46,472 nucleotides of DNA from CAYMRB01 sp964392615 (lineage in GTDB: Bacteria > Planctomycetota > UBA8108), in contig CAYMRB010000014.1 in assembly GCA_964392615.1 (NCBI GenBank), positions 1 to 46,472 of the forward strand, written 5' to 3'. The notes beneath the pieces were generated by a model that had not been told where the DNA came from, made no database searches, and saw only the letters and a list, made by a program, of their open reading frames with translations. Position numbers and translations under genes: made by a program. Below are positions 10,880 to 18,647 of this stretch, piece after piece. Numbering within the stretch: position 1 is the first letter of the stretch; each line of letters begins with the position of its first letter.

Positions 10880-11995
10880 TCAGTATCGCCGCGGCATCGC
10901 GTCGATTCGCCGGGCCGGCAACCAGCGGCGCAGACCGTCGCGGGCAGCGGACGGGACGACGAGCGAACGCAGGGGCGACTCGAGCGGCTCGTCGGCCGGA
11001 ATCGGCGCGACGCGCGGTTCGCCGAGCCACGGCTTGCCCGGAGCGACCGACACGACGCGGTAGACATCGCCCGTCCGAGCATGCGCCCGCGCGCGGTGCC
11101 AATGGGACTCGTCGAGACGCAGGACATCGGTCGGAACGCACGTCACGAGAACCGCGGTCGCGCCACCGCGGTTGCCGGCGACGAACGAGCTCTCGTGCAC
11201 GAGCCACAATGTGTCGGTCCGGCGAGAGGAAACCGCGGATGCGCCGACGAGGGCTTCGAGGACGAAGCCCTCTTGGTCCACTCGGCCTTTCACGACCACC
11301 TCGGACGCGGCGTCGGCACGGCCGCTGCCAGTCCGCGCACCGTCCGGCTCTGCGACGCGCAGCGCGAAGAGCACGGCCCTGCGACCGTCGCTCGACGGAT
11401 CGGCCGACCAGCGAGCCGGGGTCCGCGTCGAGCCGTCAGACCAGCGGAGCGGCCCCGCGGTCGCGCCGTCGGCGACCACCCAACGGAGTCGGTCGAGATC
11501 GGCGCGGTCCATCTCGATGGGCCGACGCGGGCGAGCGTGCACCACCGACTCGGACCGCGCCCCACCGCCCGGATCGACAGCGTCGCCATCGAATACCACG
11601 AGGTGGAAGACCGCGGTGAGGATCAGGAACGCGGCCGCGGCCTGGAGCCAGCCGGGGTGCCCGCGGCGTTTCTCGGTGACGCCGGAGGTACGCAGCTGCC
11701 CCGTCTCCAATCGCGCGACGAGACGGTCGCGTCGTTCGGCGGCGGCTTCCGCGTCGGGATCGCCGAAGAGCGGCTGGAAGCGGCAATCGGCCTCCTCGCC
11801 GCCCGGCTCCGCGCCCAGCAGTCCCCCCAACGCGAACAGATCGCGGGTCGCGGAATCTCGCGACTCGAGCCAATCTCGACAGGCAGCGCAGCGGCCCAGG
11901 TGGCGGCGAACCCGGCGGAGGTCGCGCGCACGAAGGAGCTCACCCTCAGCGTAGAGCTCGAGGAGCGGTCTCAGGGTGCTGCAGACTGCGTTCAC
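10880..11995 (-). CDS. Membrane anti-sigma factor with zinc-finger N-terminus
   Basis: The N-terminus contains the zf-HC2/ZAS-type motif HLGRCAACRDWL, typical of anti-sigma factors that hold an ECF sigma factor at the membrane. One TM segment (about 150-170, LQAAAAFLILTAVFHLVVF) follows. The remaining roughly 200 residues would lie outside the cytoplasm and carry no domain I can name. The GTG start at 11995 has AGAAGG just upstream and overlaps the end of the sigma-factor gene by 50 bases, so the two are translationally linked. The partner is inferred to be that sigma factor. The 371-residue length is long for the class, and the extra outside region may be the signal sensor. Confidence 0.78.
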   Translation of the reverse strand: MNAVCSTLRPLLELYAEGELLRARDLRRVRRHLGRCAACRDWLESRDSATRDLFALGGLLGAEPGGEEADCRFQPLFGDPDAEAAAERRDRLVARLETGQLRTSGVTEKRRGHPGWLQAAAAFLILTAVFHLVVFDGDAVDPGGGARSESVVHARPRRPIEMDRADLDRLRWVVADGATAGPLRWSDGSTRTPARWSADPSSDGRRAVLFALRVAEPDGARTGSGRADAASEVVVKGRVDQEGFVLEALVGASAVSSRRTDTLWLVHESSFVAGNRGGATAVLVTCVPTDVLRLDESHWHRARAHARTGDVYRVVSVAPGKPWLGEPRVAPIPADEPLESPLRSLVVPSAARDGLRRWLPARRIDAMPRRY

Positions 11996-12578
11996 GTTGC
12001 CTTCTGGCCTCGATGCGTCCGGCGAGTCGGGCGCGGGCCTGGCGAATCAGGTGATCGACGCGGGAGAAGCTCAGTCCCAGCTCCGCGGCGATGTCGCGAT
12101 AGGCCAGTCCCTCGAAGTATTTTAGCTCGAGAGCGCGGCGCTCGCGCTCAGGTATCGAGGCGAGCACCGTCGACAGCTCGTCATCCGGCGGCGCGTCGAC
12201 CGATTGCCAGCGCTCGAGGTCGACGCGACGCTCGAGCGCCCGGCGCTCGGCGACGAGATGCCGGACTCGATCACGACACAAGGATCGGGCGACCTGGAAC
12301 AGCCACGGCCCGAAGCGACGTCGGTCGTCGAGTTGGCCCAGCCGGTGAAACGCCCGTAGGAACGTCTCCTGGCTCAGGTCCTCCGCCTCGGCGTCGCTGC
12401 CGCCCAACAGGCGGCGGCACAAGCCGTAGACCGCCGACTCGTAGCGCTCCACGAGCGGTCGAAACGCGCTGCGATCGCCGCGGTGGAGACGCTCGACGAA
12501 CTCGGCATCCGACGGCTCGGCCGGCTCCGCGCCGAGCGGAACTTCCGACCGCGAACTGTCGATTCTCGTGTCGTCCAT
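11946..12578 (-). CDS. ECF-type RNA polymerase sigma factor
   Basis: The 210-residue protein has sigma region 2 (about 27-105, including AEDLSQETFLRAFHRL and WLFQVARSLCRDRVRH) and region 4 (about 140-195, IPERERRALELKYFEGLAYRDIAAELGLS followed by VDHLIRQARARL). There is no region 1 or 3, as expected for an ECF factor. It would direct transcription in response to an envelope or external signal passed by the adjacent anti-sigma factor. It overlaps that gene by 50 bases. The ATG at 12578 is the only sensible start. The regulon cannot be read from the window. The 419-base upstream gap is where an autoregulated promoter would be expected, but no firm match was seen. Confidence 0.93.
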   Translation of the reverse strand: MDDTRIDSSRSEVPLGAEPAEPSDAEFVERLHRGDRSAFRPLVERYESAVYGLCRRLLGGSDAEAEDLSQETFLRAFHRLGQLDDRRRFGPWLFQVARSLCRDRVRHLVAERRALERRVDLERWQSVDAPPDDELSTVLASIPERERRALELKYFEGLAYRDIAAELGLSFSRVDHLIRQARARLAGRIEARRQRERSLQHPETAPRALR

Positions 12579-12997
12579 GAGGTCAGATGGTCGAGGGGCG
12601 TGCGGATCGCAAGAAAACGTCGCGTTGCGTGGATGGACTCCGCCGCGCGCGGAATCTTACCGGACGGCAGCTGGAGAACACCGACAGGGTTCGCGGGATG
12701 CCGATACGCCCTACCGAAGCCCGAACCGCGCCGCGCGACGAATCCAAGATTCTCCGCGAGCGGAGGGGGCGTTGTCAATCGTGGCGTGCGGCCGGGGTGA
12801 TCGAGGTAGGGGACGGAGATCACTCCCCGCCCCCTCAGCGCTTCGGCAGGACCTCGAATAAACGGCGGCCTCCACGGTCGTCGGCGACGGACCGCAGGAC
12901 CGCGGGTGCACCCTGCGGTCGCTCCTGATCGACGGGCTGCTTCGCCGCCCTCGCCTGTGATAGATTGACGTCTCCCGAGCCCAGGAGCCCGTCCGCC
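12579..12997. other. Divergent intergenic region between sigma factor and Tm-1-like gene
   Basis: There is no convincing gene in these 419 bases; short open frames lack family features. The region must hold promoters for both divergent genes. A weak -10-like TGTGATAGAT lies near 12956-12965 on the plus strand without a clear -35 box. AGGAG at 12983-12987 is the likely ribosome site for the Tm-1-like gene. Confidence 0.5.
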
Positions 12998-14233
12998 ATG
13001 CCCCCCGTCATCGCCGTCGTTGGATGTCTCGACACGAAGGGCGAGGAGCTCGCCTTCATCAAGGAGCGGATCGAGTCGCAGGGCTGCGGCGTCCGAGTGC
13101 TCGACACCGGCGTCGTCGGCGATCCGGGATTCGCTGCCGACATCTCGCGCGAGTCCGTCGCCGAAGCCGGCGGCGCGAGCTTCGCCGAGCTGCGCGATCG
13201 CGGCGATCGCGGCTACGCGGTGACCGTGATGAGCGCCGGGGCGGCCAAGGTCGTCCGCGAGCTCTTCGACGGCGGCGAGGTCGACGGCATCATCGCCGCC
13301 GGCGGCTCGGCCAACACGACGATCGGCGCGACGGCGATGCAGACCCTGCCGGTCGGCGTGCCGAAGATGCTCGTGTCGACCCTCGCGTCCGGAGACGTGT
13401 CGACCTACGTCGATACGAAAGACGTGACGATGATGTACTCCGTCGTCGACGTTGCCGGCATCAACCGAATCTCGGCGCGCATCCTCGCGAACGCGGCGAG
13501 CGCGGTCTGCGCGATGGCCCGGAGCGCTGCATCGACCGATGACTCGAAGACCGACGAGGGCCGACCGATCGTCGCCGCGACGATGTTCGGGGTCACGACG
13601 CCGTGCGTCACCGAGGCGCGCCGCATCCTCGAGGAGGCCGGCTACGAGGTGCTCGTCTTCCACGCGACGGGCACGGGCGGCCGCGCGATGGAGGGACTGA
13701 TCGAGGACGGCTACATCGCCGGGGTCCTCGACATCACGACGACCGAGCTCGCCGACGAACACGTCGGCGGCATCCTCAGCGCAGGCCCTCGCCGGCTGAC
13801 GGTCGCCGGGGCCGCGGGCATCCCGCAGGTCGTGTCGGTCGGCGCGGTCGATATGGTCAACTTCGGCCCGATCGACACGGTGCCTCCGCTGTTCCGCGGT
13901 CGGCTCCTCTACCAGCACAACGAGAACGTCACGTTGATGCGGACCACGCCCGCCGAGCACGTCGCGATCGGGAGAATCATCGCCGAGCGCCTCGCCACCG
14001 CGGGCGGTCCGGTCAAGGTGCTGCTGCCGCTCGGCGGCGTATCGCTGATCGACACCGCGGGGCAGCCGTTCCACGATCCGGACGCCGACGCGCGCCTCTT
14101 CGATGCGATTCGCGCGGGAGCTGGCGCCGCGTTCGAGGTCGAATCGCTCCCCGCGGATATCAACGATCCGGCCTTCGCGCGCGCGAGCGCCGAAGCACTG
14201 ATCGCCCTTCTTTCCCACACGAACGACAACTGA
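12998..14233 (+). CDS. Tm-1-like ATP-binding domain protein (UPF0261)
   Basis: The 411-residue protein starts IAVVGCLDTKGEELAFIKE, the conserved beginning of the UPF0261/Tm-1 N-terminal family, and contains GGSANTTIGATAM and FHATGTGGRAMEGL, glycine-rich stretches that fit nucleotide binding. In plants the tomato Tm-1 resistance protein has this domain; the bacterial role is unknown. The ATG at 12998 was chosen over an in-frame TTG at 12965 because homology begins at IAVVGC and AGGAG lies upstream. It is followed after 25 bases by a PEP-hydrolase-like TIM-barrel gene, which corresponds to the C-terminal half of the fused eukaryotic Tm-1 protein. Confidence 0.85.
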   Translation: MPPVIAVVGCLDTKGEELAFIKERIESQGCGVRVLDTGVVGDPGFAADISRESVAEAGGASFAELRDRGDRGYAVTVMSAGAAKVVRELFDGGEVDGIIAAGGSANTTIGATAMQTLPVGVPKMLVSTLASGDVSTYVDTKDVTMMYSVVDVAGINRISARILANAASAVCAMARSAASTDDSKTDEGRPIVAATMFGVTTPCVTEARRILEEAGYEVLVFHATGTGGRAMEGLIEDGYIAGVLDITTTELADEHVGGILSAGPRRLTVAGAAGIPQVVSVGAVDMVNFGPIDTVPPLFRGRLLYQHNENVTLMRTTPAEHVAIGRIIAERLATAGGPVKVLLPLGGVSLIDTAGQPFHDPDADARLFDAIRAGAGAAFEVESLPADINDPAFARASAEALIALLSHTNDN

Positions 14234-14258
14234 TCGTCACCGACCAACGGAGCCCCCC

Positions 14259-15086
14259 ATGGCCATCGCACGATCCGAGATCCTGAAGCGCCTGCGGGCG
14301 CAGATCGCTGCCCGCAAGCCGATCATCGGCGCCGGCGCCGGCACCGGCATCTCCGCCAAGTTCTGCGAGAAGGGCGGCGTCGATCTCATCATCATCTACA
14401 ACTCCGGCCGCTTCCGCATGGCAGGCCGCGGCTCGCTATCGGGGCTTCTTCCGTACGGTGACGCGAACGCGATCGTCGTCGAGATGGCGAGCGAGGTGCT
14501 GCCCGTCGTCGAGGACACGCCGGTTCTCGCCGGCGTGTGCGGCACCGATCCGTTCCGGCGCATGGACGTCTTCCTGCCCGAGCTCGCGCGCATCGGCTTC
14601 TCGGGCATCCAGAACTTCCCGACCGTCGGACTCTTCGACGGTCGCTTCCGCAGCAACCTCGAGGAGACCGGCATGGGCTACGGACTCGAGGTCGAAGCGG
14701 TGCGCCAGGCTCGCGAGCTCGACCTCGTCACCGCGCCGTACGTGTTCACGCCGGAAGAGGCGACCGCGATGGCGCAGGCCGGCGCCGACATCCTCGTGCC
14801 GCACATGGGCCTGACTACGAAGGGCTCGATCGGCGCGCAGTCCGCCATGACTCTCGAGGAGTGCCCCGCGATCGTTCAGGCGATGGCCGACGCCGCCAAG
14901 AGCGTGCGCGACGACGTCATCGTGCTGTGCCACGGCGGCCCCATCTCCGAACCGGCCGACGCGCAGTACGTGCTGCAGAACACGACCGGCGTCGACGGAT
15001 TCTTCGGCGCATCGTCCATCGAGCGCCTCGCGACGGAGGGCGCGATCCGCGATCAGGCGGCGGCATTCAAGGCGATCGGCTTCTGA
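14259..15086 (+). CDS. Phosphoenolpyruvate-hydrolase-family TIM-barrel protein
   Basis: The 275-residue protein is a TIM-barrel of the PEP hydrolase/TIM-barrel signal-transduction family. Marker segments are PIIGAGAGTGISAKFCEKGG near the N-terminus, IYNSGRFRMAGRGSLSGLLP, GIQNFPTVGLFDG, and the C-terminal VLCHGGPISEPADA with GFFGASSIERL. GGAG lies just upstream of the ATG. It is 25 bases after the Tm-1-like gene and surely co-transcribed. The enzymatic activity in bacteria is not established; family naming is from fold relatedness to PEP mutase-like enzymes. Confidence 0.85.
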   Translation: MAIARSEILKRLRAQIAARKPIIGAGAGTGISAKFCEKGGVDLIIIYNSGRFRMAGRGSLSGLLPYGDANAIVVEMASEVLPVVEDTPVLAGVCGTDPFRRMDVFLPELARIGFSGIQNFPTVGLFDGRFRSNLEETGMGYGLEVEAVRQARELDLVTAPYVFTPEEATAMAQAGADILVPHMGLTTKGSIGAQSAMTLEECPAIVQAMADAAKSVRDDVIVLCHGGPISEPADAQYVLQNTTGVDGFFGASSIERLATEGAIRDQAAAFKAIGF

Positions 15087-15102
15087 TCTGACGTCCGACG
15101 CG

Positions 15103-15348
15103 TCACTCACGCTCGGCGGCGCGGAACTTGCGCAGCACCCAGACCGTCTCGCCGATTTCGAGCACGATGACCAGCCCGATGATCCACGGGGCGCGATCTG
15201 CTACTACGTGGTCGAAGTTCTGCGCCACGGCCACAGCTACCGCGAGACAACCGGCGAGAAACAAGAAGACCACGGCCTGCACGCGAGCCCACGTTGCGCG
15301 CGTCATGTGGATCAAGCCGTAGACCTTCATCTTCGGTGACTCGGTCAT
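15103..15348 (-). CDS. Small two-TM membrane protein, function unknown
   Basis: The 81-residue protein has two hydrophobic helices, about 22-41 (VQAVVFLFLAGCLAVAVAVA) and 55-72 (WIIGLVIVLEIGETVWVL), and a short charged C-terminus (RKFRAAERE). Its ATG overlaps the stop of the HzsA-like/FGE gene as ATGA (15345-15348), so translation is coupled. I do not recognise the family. Its position as third gene of the PQQ - HzsA/FGE operon suggests a membrane role for that system. It is convergent with the PEP-hydrolase-like gene, with 16 bases between the stops. Confidence 0.75.
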   Translation of the reverse strand: MTESPKMKVYGLIHMTRATWARVQAVVFLFLAGCLAVAVAVAQNFDHVVADRAPWIIGLVIVLEIGETVWVLRKFRAAERE

Positions 15349-18300
15349 CGTGGACGCAGCTCCTGGTTGTCCTCGCACACGACTCGGAACCCGACGTTGC
15401 ACACGCGCTGCCAGGCAGGATAGCTCAGCCGCAGGGACGCCCGGCAACGCTCCGGACGATCCCGCCAAGAGCCACCGCATACGACCCGGCAGTCGTCGGC
15501 GGTGTTCGCGATGGACGCCACGGCGGTCGGCGCCGTACTCGTCCACTCGCTCGCGTTGCCGTGCATGTCGCGAAGTCCCCACGCGTTCGGCCGGAAGCTG
15601 CCGACGTGACTCGACGCGACGACGCCGTCGTCGATCGTCAGGTCGCAGAGTATGTCCATATCGAACTCGGAGGATGCGTTCGTCGCGAGACCGCCCGACG
15701 CGCCACGAGGCCGTGCGAGCGCCCGGTCGGCGACGTTCGCGTATCCAGCCAGGTCGCTGCTCGCGTCGCCGCAGTGAAACCGCGTCCTCGACCCGGCGCG
15801 ACACGCGTACTCCCACTCCTCTTCCGTCGGCAGCCGGAAGCGCTTCCCCGTGCGCTCGGAGAGCCAACGACAGAACTCGTCGGCTCGACTCCACGCGACG
15901 CGCACGACAGGTTGGCGCGGGTCGTCGAGCGAGGGACCGGGGCCGTCCTTGCCGACGAGGCGCTTCGCGAAGCGTCCGCTGCGGTGCGCGGAGTCGAAGC
16001 GGCGGTACTGCGCGTTCGTCACCTCACAGACGCCGATCCAGAATGAACCCGACACGCGGACGCGCCGTGCTCTGTCGCCGCGTGACGAGTCCCCCATGAC
16101 GAACTCGCCGGCGGGAATGCGCGCGAGCTCCATCTCGACGCCCTCTCCGAGATCGACGGTCGTCGTGAACTCGGCTCCCGCGTCGCGTTGGCGTCGCTGG
16201 GCCTCCGCCGCGTCGAACGGCCATCCCGACGCGCTCACGGGCGCAGGGCGCCGCCGCGAGCCCGCCGTCGCGTCGGCCGGCTCGACGGCAGCGCGATAGG
16301 ATGTCCTGGCGAGCGTCGGCACGACCTCGAAGTCGTCCGGCGGGCCACCGTACTGTCGCTGAAGCTCGCGCCGCCGCTCTGCCGCACCCTCGGGCACCGG
16401 ACACACCTCGCCCCATGTGCCGTGACACGGACCGTTGAGGTCGATCCACGTGATCAATCGATCGCGCGCTTCCGCGTCGAGCTCGACACCGTGGTGGCCG
16501 GCCTCGAGCATCTGGATCAGCTCGCTCGTCCCTGCGTGATACTCGCCAGGCACGAGCATGTGGACCTCGTCCTCGACACCGACGCGACGAATGTACGGCA
16601 ACAGCGCCTCGTACGCCGGCGTGTATCGAACAACCGTGCCGCCGAGGATCTCGCGCGCTGCCGGGTGCAATCGCCGCTTTCCGAGTTGCGCTAGCTGCCG
16701 GCCGCGGTAGCTCTTCACGAGATGCTCTGCGCGCAGATCGGGCGTCGCGCCACCCTCGGCTGGCGACCGTCCGTCATGGCAGCGCGTGCAGTTCGCGTCG
16801 AGCACCGGCTGCACCTCGCGCGCGAAATCGAAACCGCGCGGCGGACCGTACCACGGCTCGATATCCACCGGCCTCTGCGTTTCCGCCACCGTCGCCGGCG
16901 TGTCGCGCGGCTCGTCATGACATCCGACGCACGAGACCGTCTCGCCCGGCATCGCCGTGAACCAGCTGCGCATCAGCTGCAACGCCTTGCCGTCCGCGTC
17001 GAGAGGCTGCACGCTCAGCGGCGTGTTCGCCGGCACGCGAAACGCGGCGGAGCCGCTCTCGTCGACGGGGACCGTGCCGAGGATGCGCATCACCTCCCAC
17101 GGCCCGCCGCTGCCGACCTTGTCCGGTCCGGCCATGCCGGGATAGCCGAAGTGGTACGCGAAGACGCGCAGCCGCTTCACCGCGCCGCGCGGCACTCCCG
17201 CGAGTCCCGGCCCCGAGTACACGTCGTGCAGGAAGACGACCGCGTCGTCGCGCGTCATGTCGACACGACTCGGCAGCACGGGCGGCCGCGGCGTCGCGCG
17301 GAGCGGAATCGGCTCGAACAGATCGTGCTGCGTCGAGACGTGCAGAGGCACGAGCTGGTCGAACACGTCGGCGAGCCAGATGCCCCATGTCGCCTTCCGG
17401 TTCGGCTTGCACGCGACGATGACGTACTTGTCGCTCAGCGGGTACGGGTGCAGGAACTTCGGCCATGACTTGTCGACGAGGTTGTCGCGAATCGGCGTAT
17501 CGGGATCGTCGCGCCCAGGGATCATCTGCACGATGCCGTCCGCCTCGAACCAGCCGCGCGCGAAGTCGAGAATCGCCAGCTCGCCCATGCGCGGCACGCC
17601 GTGGTAGCCCGCGACGATCGCGACGAGCTTGCTCGGCGCACCCGGAATGCCCCGCGGATAGTACAGCGCGTTCGGCCAGTACGAGTTGCTGCCGTAGATC
17701 GCGCGCTGTCCGGTGCCGTCCGGATTCATCGCCATCAGCGGGCGCAGATACATGTGCATCGTGCCCGTATAGTCCCAGCGACTGAACACGACCTGACCGT
17801 TCGGCAGTACCGACGGGTGCAGGTCGAGGTCTTGATCAAAGCAGAGCTGCCGCACGTCGCTGCCATCCGCGCTCATGCGGTAGATCGCGCACGCCCGCTC
17901 GACGCCGTGCCAACACGGCACCGCATGGTACGACGCGGTCGACGCGAACACGATGCCACCGTCGGGCAGGTAGCACGCGTCGAAGCTGTCGGCATCCGGA
18001 TGCTCGCCGCGGCTCACCTGCCGCAGCCCTTTGCCGTCGGCGCCGATCTCGAAGATCTGCCACGCGTGCCGCCCCTTCGTCTTCACGGGCTCCTTCGTCC
18101 TCACGGGCCCCTTCGTCCTCACGGGCATCGTGAAGAGGAGGCGATCGCCGTCGAAGTGGAGGTCGATCTCGCCGACGAACTCGTGGTGCGACGGGCGAAA
18201 CAACGTGCGCAGACGTCCCCGCGGGCGCACCGGCGACAGCACGGCGATGTCGTTGTCGTATCCCGTCGGCGCGATCCCCGTATTGCACTTGTGATTCACC

Positions 18301-18626
18301 GGCAGGCCGAGCTGCCCGCTCTTGCGGCGGAGAACGATCAGCTCGTCGAAGTCGAGCAGCGGATTGGCGAGCAGCGCTTCGCGACGCAGCGTGCGGAATG
18401 CGGCGCTCGCGTCGCTGTCACCGTCTCGGACACCCGCCTCGAGCGCGTCGAGTCGTCGCGAGAACTCCTCACCGCGGTCGTAGGCAGCTCCGAACGTCGC
18501 CTTCAGATCCGCGAGGGCTCGCCGCAGCGAATCGACGGGACGCGGTGGCTCGATCGGCCCGGACACGGCACTCGACGCAACCGCCCCGAACACGATGCTC
18601 AACGCGACGATCGCGGCTCGACGCAT
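15345..18626 (-). CDS. HzsA-related propeller/c-type-heme protein fused to a formylglycine-enzyme-like domain
   Basis: The 1,093-residue exported protein starts with a signal peptide (MRRAAIVALSIVFGAVASSAVSG). The first part (about 85-560) contains PD40-like propeller strands (ACYLPDGGIVFASTAS, DLHPSVLPNGQVVFSRWDYTG), as in the HzsA-related family named after the alpha subunit of anammox hydrazine synthase. Two c-heme motifs follow: CVGCH (566-570) and CTRCH (613-617). From about 825 a sulfatase-modifying-factor/FGE-type domain begins (IPAGEFVMGDS, RLPTEEEWEYACRAGS, GLRDMHGNASEWT, GGSWRDRP, GFRVV). GGAGG lies about 10 bases before the ATG. It follows the PQQ-propeller gene by 21 bases. True hydrazine synthesis is not implied. 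Whether the FGE-type domain is catalytic cannot be judged; such domains are often only binding modules. Confidence 0.82.
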   Translation of the reverse strand: MRRAAIVALSIVFGAVASSAVSGPIEPPRPVDSLRRALADLKATFGAAYDRGEEFSRRLDALEAGVRDGDSDASAAFRTLRREALLANPLLDFDELIVLRRKSGQLGLPVNHKCNTGIAPTGYDNDIAVLSPVRPRGRLRTLFRPSHHEFVGEIDLHFDGDRLLFTMPVRTKGPVRTKEPVKTKGRHAWQIFEIGADGKGLRQVSRGEHPDADSFDACYLPDGGIVFASTASYHAVPCWHGVERACAIYRMSADGSDVRQLCFDQDLDLHPSVLPNGQVVFSRWDYTGTMHMYLRPLMAMNPDGTGQRAIYGSNSYWPNALYYPRGIPGAPSKLVAIVAGYHGVPRMGELAILDFARGWFEADGIVQMIPGRDDPDTPIRDNLVDKSWPKFLHPYPLSDKYVIVACKPNRKATWGIWLADVFDQLVPLHVSTQHDLFEPIPLRATPRPPVLPSRVDMTRDDAVVFLHDVYSGPGLAGVPRGAVKRLRVFAYHFGYPGMAGPDKVGSGGPWEVMRILGTVPVDESGSAAFRVPANTPLSVQPLDADGKALQLMRSWFTAMPGETVSCVGCHDEPRDTPATVAETQRPVDIEPWYGPPRGFDFAREVQPVLDANCTRCHDGRSPAEGGATPDLRAEHLVKSYRGRQLAQLGKRRLHPAAREILGGTVVRYTPAYEALLPYIRRVGVEDEVHMLVPGEYHAGTSELIQMLEAGHHGVELDAEARDRLITWIDLNGPCHGTWGEVCPVPEGAAERRRELQRQYGGPPDDFEVVPTLARTSYRAAVEPADATAGSRRRPAPVSASGWPFDAAEAQRRQRDAGAEFTTTVDLGEGVEMELARIPAGEFVMGDSSRGDRARRVRVSGSFWIGVCEVTNAQYRRFDSAHRSGRFAKRLVGKDGPGPSLDDPRQPVVRVAWSRADEFCRWLSERTGKRFRLPTEEEWEYACRAGSRTRFHCGDASSDLAGYANVADRALARPRGASGGLATNASSEFDMDILCDLTIDDGVVASSHVGSFRPNAWGLRDMHGNASEWTSTAPTAVASIANTADDCRVVCGGSWRDRPERCRASLRLSYPAWQRVCNVGFRVVCEDNQELRPR
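18076..18129 (-). repeat. Three 18-bp tandem repeats inside the HzsA-like gene
   Basis: Units 18076-18093, 18094-18111 and 18112-18129 are near-identical on the plus strand (TTCGTCYTCACGGGC core). They encode three six-residue repeats of the type PVRTKG/PVRTKE/PVKTKG, a short basic insertion between two propeller strands. Confidence 0.9.
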
Positions 18627-18647
18627 GACGAGGAATCCTCCGCGAGA

